Source: Auanema rhodensis | Taxonomy: Eukaryota; Nematoda; Chromadorea; Rhabditida; Rhabditidae | Assembly (NCBI GenBank): GCA_964057225.1 | Contig: OZ059895.1 | Coordinates: 17,637,688 to 17,701,687, forward strand | DNA length: 64,000 nt | Reading direction: 5' to 3' | Shown: piece after piece, positions 58,666 through 64,000 of the stretch | How positions within the stretch are numbered: position 1 is the first letter of the stretch | Layout of the letters: each line of letters starts with the position of its first letter | Notes under the pieces: generated by a model | What the model was told of the DNA's origin: nothing | Seen by the model: the letters and a program-made list of their open reading frames with translations, nothing else | Databases searched by the model: none | Program-made: the position numbers and the translations under genes

Positions 58666-58785
58666 TGTTTTTATCGTTTTATTAAGTTTTCAAAGGTTGT
58701 CTACACCCATAACTGGTACGAGACTATTTTGTTCATGATTGCCAGATTCGAATCACGTATTTGGAGCATTTAAAGCTTTGTACAA

Positions 58786-58857
58786 GCCTTTATAGCTCAG
58801 TGGCAGAGCGTCTGTCTCGTAAACAGAAGGTCGACGGTTCAATCCCGTCTGAAGGCA
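58786..58857 (+). tRNA. tRNA-Thr (CGU), unit 11, subrepeat 2
   Basis: Consensus copy. Confidence 0.95.
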
Positions 58858-59143
58858 TGTTTTTATAGTTTTATTAAGTTTTCATAAGTTGTCTACACCC
58901 AAAAAAGGTACGAGACTATTTTGTTCATGATTGCCAGATTTGAATCACGTATTTGGAGCATTCAAAGCTTTGTACAAGCCTTTATAGCTCAGTGGCAACC
59001 TAACAGACTCTAGATAGATCTTTTGCGAATCCTCGTGAAGCAACGTCAAGGCGGTATTGTGTGAGTCAAGAAGTTGTGAACTTGACCAGAATGTTTTCTA
59101 CGTGTTGCTTCTCCAAAATATGATCTTCTGAGATGCCAAAACA

Positions 59144-59215
59144 TGCCTCCAGGCGGGATTGAACCACCGACCTTTGGTTTACAAGACCAACGCTCTGCCA
59201 CTGAGCTATAGAGGC
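59144..59215 (-). tRNA. tRNA-Thr (UGU), unit 12
   Basis: Consensus copy. Confidence 0.95.
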
Positions 59216-59399
59216 TTATGAACTATACGAAACATATTTTCATACAAGCGCAGCTTGTACGGAAACATGAGGTCTCAAGCTAGAGCAAAACTGCATAATT
59301 TTTTAAGCTAAATCAAGGCCAAAACGAAAATTCAAATTTGCTTCGCGCAGTCGACGCTACTATTACTTTACCAGAAGTCAGAGTTTTTTAAAAATTTAA

Positions 59400-59472
59400 C
59401 GACCACGGCAGGATTCGAACCTACAATCTTCTGCTCCGTAGGCAGACGCGTTATCCATTGCGCCACGCGGCC
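59400..59472 (-). tRNA. tRNA-Arg (ACG), unit 12
   Basis: Consensus copy, with the unit 8 flank variant. Confidence 0.95.
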
Positions 59473-59719
59473 ACGTTATTAAGTTTCTTATCGCTATTCA
59501 AGACTTGCAGTCCAACATACATTCATCTTGCCTGGAGAAAAGATGGGCCGTTTGAATAGGACATAACATTCCATAGGTGAACTGATATTTTCCGAACAGT
59601 GTGCATGATTGTGGCAACACTGTGGATTCATCCACCTGTTCATACAAATGCGTTAATCGATGTTATTCATGATTGCCAGATTCGAATCACATATTTGGAG
59701 CATTTAAAGCTTTGTACAA

Positions 59720-59791
59720 GCCTTTATAGCTCAGTGGCAGAGCGTCTGTCTCGTAAACAGAAGGTCGACGGTTCAATCCCGTCTGAAGGCA
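59720..59791 (+). tRNA. tRNA-Thr (CGU), unit 12, subrepeat 1
   Basis: Consensus copy. Confidence 0.95.
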
Positions 59792-59911
59792 TGTTTTTAT
59801 CGTTTTATTAAGTTTTCAAAGGTTGTCTACACCCATAACTGGTACGAGACTATTTTGTTCATGATTGCCAGATTCGAATCACGTATTTGGAGCATTTAAA
59901 GCTTTGTACAA

Positions 59912-59983
59912 GCCTTTATAGCTCAGTGGCAGAGCGTCTGTCTCGTAAACAATAGGTCGACGGTTCAATCCCGTCTGAAGGCA
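59912..59983 (+). pseudogene. tRNA-Thr (CGU), unit 12, broken anticodon stem
   Basis: Same ACAAT change as at 55408, showing the defect was copied by block duplication. Confidence 0.65.
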
Positions 59984-60103
59984 TGTTTTTATCGTTTTAT
60001 TAAGTTTTCATAAGTTGTCTACACCCATAAAAGGTACGAGACTATTTTGTTCATGATTGCCAGATTCGAATCACGTATTTGGAGCATTTAAAGCTTTGTA
60101 CAA

Positions 60104-60175
60104 GCCTTCATAGCTCAGTGGCAGAGCGTCTGTCTCGTAAACAGAAGGTCGACGGTTCAATCCCGTCTGAAGGCA
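60104..60175 (+). tRNA. tRNA-Thr (CGU), unit 12, subrepeat 3
   Basis: GCCTTCA acceptor variant, as at 55600. Confidence 0.93.
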
Positions 60176-60461
60176 TGTTTTTATAGTTTTATTAAGTTTT
60201 CAAAGGTTGTCTACACCCATAACTGGTACGAGACTATTTTGTTCATGATTGCCAGATTCGAATCACGTATTTGGAGCATTCAAAGCTTTGTACAAGCCTT
60301 TATAGCTCAGTGGCAACCTAACAGACTCTAGATAGATCTTTTGCGAATCCTCGTGAAACAACGTCAAGGCGGTATTGTGTGAGTCAAGAAGTTGTGAACT
60401 TGACCAGAATGTTTTCTACGTGTTGCTTCTCCAAAATATGATCTTCTGAGATGCCAAAACA

Positions 60462-60533
60462 TGCCTCCAGGCGGGATTGAACCACCGACCTTTGGTTTAC
60501 AAGACCAACGCTCTGCCACTGAGCTATAGAGGC
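60462..60533 (-). tRNA. tRNA-Thr (UGU), unit 13
   Basis: Consensus copy. Confidence 0.95.
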
Positions 60534-60717
60534 TTATGAACTATACGAAACATATTTTCATACAAGCGCAGCTTGTACGGAAACATGAGGTCTCAAGCTA
60601 AAGCAAAACTGCATAATTTTTTAAGCTAAATCAAGGCCAAAACGAAAATTCAAATTTGCTTCGCGCAGTCGACGCTACTATTACTTTACCAGAAGTCAGA
60701 GTTTTTTAAAAAGTTAA

Positions 60718-60790
60718 CGACCACGGCAGGATTCGAACCTACAATCTTCTGCTCCGTAGGCAGACGCGTTATCCATTGCGCCACGCGGCC
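60718..60790 (-). tRNA. tRNA-Arg (ACG), unit 13
   Basis: Consensus, AAAGTTAA flank type. Confidence 0.95.
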
Positions 60791-61037
60791 ACGTTATTAA
60801 GTTTCTTGTCGCTATTCAAGACTTGCAGTCCAAGATACATTCATCTTGCCTGGAGAAAAGATGGGCCGTTTGAATAGGACATAACATTCCATAGGTGAAC
60901 TGATATTTTCCGAACAGTGTGCATGATTGTGGCAACACTGTGGATTCATCCACCTGTTCATACAAATGCGTTAATCGATGTTATTCATGATTGCCAGATT
61001 CGAATCACGTATTTGGAGCATTTAAAGCTTTGTACAA

Positions 61038-61109
61038 GCCTTTATAGCTCAGTGGCAGAGCGTCTGTCTCGTAAACAGAAGGTCGACGGTTCAATCCCGT
61101 CTGAAGGCA
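61038..61109 (+). tRNA. tRNA-Thr (CGU), unit 13
   Basis: Consensus; single full copy in this unit. Confidence 0.95.
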
Positions 61110-61395
61110 TGTTTTTATAGTTTTATTAAGTTTTCAAAGGTTGTCTACACCCATAACTGGTACGAGACTATTTTGTTCATGATTGCCAGATTCGAATCAC
61201 GTATTTGGAGCATTCAAAGCTTTGTACAAGCCTTTATAGCTCAGTGGCAACCTAACAGACTCTAGATAGATCTTTTGCGAATCCTCGTGAAGCAACGTCA
61301 AGGCGGTATTGTGTGAGTCAAGAAGTTGTGAACTTGACCAGAATGTTTTCTACGTGTTGCTTCTCCAAAATATGATCTTCTGAGATGCCAAAACA

Positions 61396-61467
61396 TGCCT
61401 CCAGGCGGGATTGAACCACCGACCTTTGGTTTACAAGACCAACGCTCTGCCACTGAGCTATAGAGGC
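61396..61467 (-). tRNA. tRNA-Thr (UGU), unit 14
   Basis: Consensus copy. Confidence 0.95.
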
Positions 61468-61651
61468 TTATGAACTATACGAAACATATTTTCATACAAG
61501 CGCAGCTTGTACGGAAACATGAGGTCTCAAGCTAGAGCAAAACTGCATAATTTTTAAAGCTAAATCAAGGCCAAAACGAAAATTCAAATTTGCTTCGCGC
61601 AGTCGACGCTACTATTACTTTACCAGAAGTCAGAGTTTTTAAAAAATTTAA

Positions 61652-61724
61652 CGACCACGGCAGGATTCGAACCTACAATCTTCTGCTCCGTAGGCAGACG
61701 CGTTATCCATTGCGCCACGCGGCC
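61652..61724 (-). tRNA. tRNA-Arg (ACG), unit 14
   Basis: Consensus; downstream T tract altered (TTTTTAAAAAA on plus). Confidence 0.95.
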
Positions 61725-61970
61725 ACGTTATTAAGTTTCTTATCGCTATTCAAGACTTGCAGTCCAAGATACATTTATCTTGCCTGGAGAAAAGATGGGC
61801 CGTTTGAATAGGACATAACATTCCATAGGTGAACTGATATTTTCCGAACAGTGTGCATGATTGTGGCAACACTGTGGATTCATCCACCTCTCATACAAAT
61901 GCGTTAATCGATGTTATTCATGATTGCCAGATTCGATACACATATTTGGAGCATTTAAAGCTTTGTACAA

Positions 61971-62042
61971 GCCTTTATAGCTCAGTGGCAGAGCGTCTGT
62001 CTCGTAAACAGAAGGTCGACGGTTCAATCCCGTCTGAAGGCA
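61971..62042 (+). tRNA. tRNA-Thr (CGU), unit 14, subrepeat 1
   Basis: Consensus tRNA; the unit lost 2 bp upstream (CCACCTCTCAT) and has AGTTTTT after the gene. Confidence 0.95.
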
Positions 62043-62162
62043 AGTTTTTATCGTTTTATTAAGTTTTCAAAGGTTGTCTACACCCATAACTGGTACGAGA
62101 CTATTTTGTTCATGATTGCCAGATTCGAATCACGTATTTGGAGCATTTAAAGCTTTGTACAA

Positions 62163-62234
62163 GCCTTTATAGCTCAGTGGCAAAGCGTCTGTCTCGTAAA
62201 CAGAAGGTCGACGGTTCAATCCCGTCTGAAGGCA
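62163..62234 (+). tRNA. tRNA-Thr (CGU), unit 14, subrepeat 2 (D-stem change)
   Basis: GAGC of the D stem reads AAGC, replacing a C13-G22 pair with C-A. Confidence 0.8.
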
Positions 62235-62520
62235 TGTTTTTATAGTTTCATTAAGTTTTCATAAGTTGTCTACACCCAAAAAAGGTACGAGACTATTTTG
62301 TTCATGATTGCCAGATTTGAATCACGTATTTGGAGCATTCAAAGCTTTGTACAAGCCTTTATAGCTCAGTGGCAACCTAACAGACTCTAGATAGATCTTT
62401 TGCGAATCCTCGTGAAGCAACGTCAAGGCGGTATTGTGTGAGTCAAGAAGTTGTGAACTTGACCAGAATGTTTTCTACGTGTTGCTTCTCCAAAATATGA
62501 TCTTCTGAGATGCCAAAACA

Positions 62521-62592
62521 TGCCTCAAGGCGGGATTGAACCACCGACCTTTGGTTTACAAGACCAACGCTCTGCCACTGAGCTATAGAGGC
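62521..62592 (-). tRNA. tRNA-Thr (UGU), unit 15
   Basis: Acceptor 3' strand TTGAGGC instead of TGGAGGC, creating one mismatch near the stem base. Confidence 0.85.
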
Positions 62593-62776
62593 TTATGAAC
62601 TATACGAAACATATTTTCATACAAGCGCAGCTTGTACGGAAACATGAGGTCTCAAGCTAGAGCAAAACTGCATAATTTTTTAAGCTAAATCAAGGCCAAA
62701 ACGAAAATTCAAATTTGCTTCGCGCAGTCGACGCTACTATTACTTTACCAGAAGTCAGAGTTTTTTAAAAATTTAA

Positions 62777-62849
62777 CGACCACGGCAGGATTCGAACCTA
62801 CAATCTTCTGCTCCGTAGGCAGACGCGTTATCCATTGCGCCACGCGGCC
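62777..62849 (-). tRNA. tRNA-Arg (ACG), unit 15
   Basis: Consensus copy. Confidence 0.95.
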
Positions 62850-63096
62850 ACGTTATTAAGTTTCTTATCGCTATTCAAGACTTGCAGTCCAAGATACATT
62901 TATCTTGCCTGGAGAAAAGATGGGCCGTTTGAATAGGACATAACATTCCATAGGTGAACTGATATTTTCCGAACAGTGTGCATGATTGTGGCAACACTGT
63001 GGATTCATCCACCTGTTCATACAAATGCGTTAATCGATGTTATTCATGATTGCCAGATTCGATACACATATTTGGAGCATTTAAAGCTTTGTACAA

Positions 63097-63168
63097 GCCT
63101 TTATAGCTCAGTGGCAGAGCGTCTGTCTCGTAAACAGAAGGTCGACGGTTCAATCCCGTCTGAAGGCA
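63097..63168 (+). tRNA. tRNA-Thr (CGU), unit 15, subrepeat 1
   Basis: Consensus copy. Confidence 0.95.
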
Positions 63169-63288
63169 TGTTTTTATCGTTTTATTAAGTTTTCAAAGGT
63201 TGTCTACACCTATAACTGGTACGAGACTATTTTGTTCATGATTGCCAGATTCGAATCACGTATTTGGAGCATTTAAAGCTTTGTACAA

Positions 63289-63360
63289 GCCTTTATAGCT
63301 CAGTGGCAGAGCGTCTGTCTCGTAAACAGAAGGTCGACGGTTCAATCCCGTCTGAAGGCA
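63289..63360 (+). tRNA. tRNA-Thr (CGU), unit 15, subrepeat 2
   Basis: Consensus copy. Confidence 0.95.
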
Positions 63361-63480
63361 TGTTTTTATAGTTTTATTAAGTTTTCATAAGTTGTCTACA
63401 CCCAAAAAAGGTACGAGACTATTTTGTTCATGATTGCCAGATTTGAATCACGTATTTGGAGCATTCAAAGCTTTGTACAA

Positions 63481-63552
63481 GCCTTTATAGCTCAGTGGCA
63501 GAGCGTCTGTCTCGTAAACAGAAGGTCGACGGTTCAATCCCGTCTGAAGGCA
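63481..63552 (+). tRNA. tRNA-Thr (CGU), unit 15, subrepeat 3
   Basis: Full length although its upstream spacer (GCATTCAAAGC) is the type that precedes truncated copies elsewhere, suggesting a recombinant. Confidence 0.95.
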
Positions 63553-63672
63553 TGTTTTTATCGTTTTATTAAGTTTTCATAAGTTGTCTACACCCATAAA
63601 AAGTACGAGCCTATTTTGTTCATGATTGCCAGATTCGAATCACGTATTTGGAGCATTTAAAGCTTTGTACAA

Positions 63673-63744
63673 GCCTTTATAGCTCAGTGGCAGAGCGTCT
63701 GTCTCGTAAACAGAAGGTCGACGGTTCAGTCCCGTCTGAAGGCA
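63673..63744 (+). tRNA. tRNA-Thr (CGU), unit 15, subrepeat 4 (A58G)
   Basis: TTCAGTC T loop as at 54090, but with the upstream spacer variant of 53706. Confidence 0.8.
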
Positions 63745-63864
63745 TGTTTTTATCGTTTTATTAAGTTTTCAAAGGTTGTCTACACCCATAACTGGTACGA
63801 GACTATTTTGTTCATGATTGCCAGATTCGAATCACGTATTTGGAGCATTAAAAGCTTTCTACAA

Positions 63865-63936
63865 GCCTTTATAGCTCAGTGGCAGAGCGTCTGTCTCGTA
63901 AACAGAAGGTCGACGGTTCAATCCCGTCTGAAGGCA
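63865..63936 (+). tRNA. tRNA-Thr (CGU), unit 15, subrepeat 5
   Basis: Consensus; preceded by GCTTTCTACAAG, a variant unique to this copy. The unit continues past the window end. Confidence 0.95.
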
Positions 63937-64000
63937 TGTTTTTATAGTTTTATTAAGTTTTCATAAGTTGTCTACACCCAAAAAAGGTACGAGACTATTT

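Larger units (their letters stand above)
46642..64000. repeat. Higher-order tandem array of tRNA units (934 bp + n x 192 bp)
   Basis: Fifteen units run to the window end. Anchor points in successive units are spaced 934, 1126, 934, 934, 1126, 1126, 1702, 1318, 1126, 934, 1126, 1318, 934 and 1125 bp. Nearly all equal 934 plus a multiple of 192; the 13th and 14th are affected by a 2-bp deletion near 61,888. Each unit carries tRNA-Thr(UGU) and tRNA-Arg(ACG) on minus and one to five tRNA-Thr(CGU) on plus; the latter sit on the 192-bp subrepeat. Units are near identical, with shared rare variants showing block duplications (55,095-56,413 resembles 59,599-60,917). Exact copy number may differ from the chromosome if the assembly collapsed. 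Confidence 0.97.

Noticed and set aside
47213-63188. Repeated 60-70-codon plus-strand frames ending …RKQKVDGSIPSEG
   Set aside because: These are translations across tRNA-Thr(CGU) and its flank; the shared C terminus is the tRNA itself.
46642-64000. CRISPR-like regular repeats
   Set aside because: The repeats are tRNA genes with long spacers that are themselves repeated; the setting is eukaryotic.

Overview
The window looks like nuclear DNA of a nematode. Introns are mostly 41-60 nt with TTTCAG-type acceptors, genes are compact, and several same-strand neighbours lie 45-260 bp apart, as in nematode operons. There are animal genes (Wnt, PIGN, Arp2/3, Tctex-type dynein light chain) and eukaryotic tRNAs. 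I cannot name the species or clade. All gene models were spliced by eye from reading frame, splice sites and remembered family patterns; no search was run.

Layout. 0-9 kb is repeat-rich: a GA/CC minisatellite (0.4-1.3 kb), five tRNA-Ala(AGC) copies carried on a duplicated segment that also holds a box C/D snoRNA-like element, and a 4.4-kb fold-back structure whose 674-bp arms sit inside long GA-rich and CT-rich arrays. 9.5-12.2 kb is a C2H2 zinc-finger gene on the minus strand. 12.2-21.2 kb has no gene I can assemble, only GC-richer islands with exon-like fragments. 21.2-33.1 kb is a dense housekeeping block: Tctex-type dynein light chain, inositol monophosphatase (with two mutually exclusive exons), an unrecognised acidic protein, a B3GNTL1/QTGAL-like glycosyltransferase, ARPC5, PIGN, a short SECISBP2-like RNA-binding protein and an acyl-protein thioesterase. 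33.5-41.8 kb holds two tandem Core-2/I-branching (GT14) paralogues. 43.2-46.0 kb is a Wnt ligand gene.

46.6-64 kb is a higher-order tandem tRNA array that runs off the window end. Each unit is 934 bp plus n x 192 bp. It holds one tRNA-Thr(UGU) and one tRNA-Arg(ACG) on the minus strand and one to five tRNA-Thr(CGU) genes on the plus strand, usually ending in a 20-nt truncated tRNA-Thr. I count 15 units and 63 full-length tRNA genes, a few with damaging substitutions.

The protein genes do not form one pathway. Likely co-transcribed neighbours by spacing are QTGAL-like with the acidic gene, IMPase with the dynein light chain, and SECISBP2-like with the thioesterase. The strongest unusual signals are the higher-order tRNA array, the fold-back element with its tRNA/snoRNA-like flanks, and the mutually exclusive IMPase exons.
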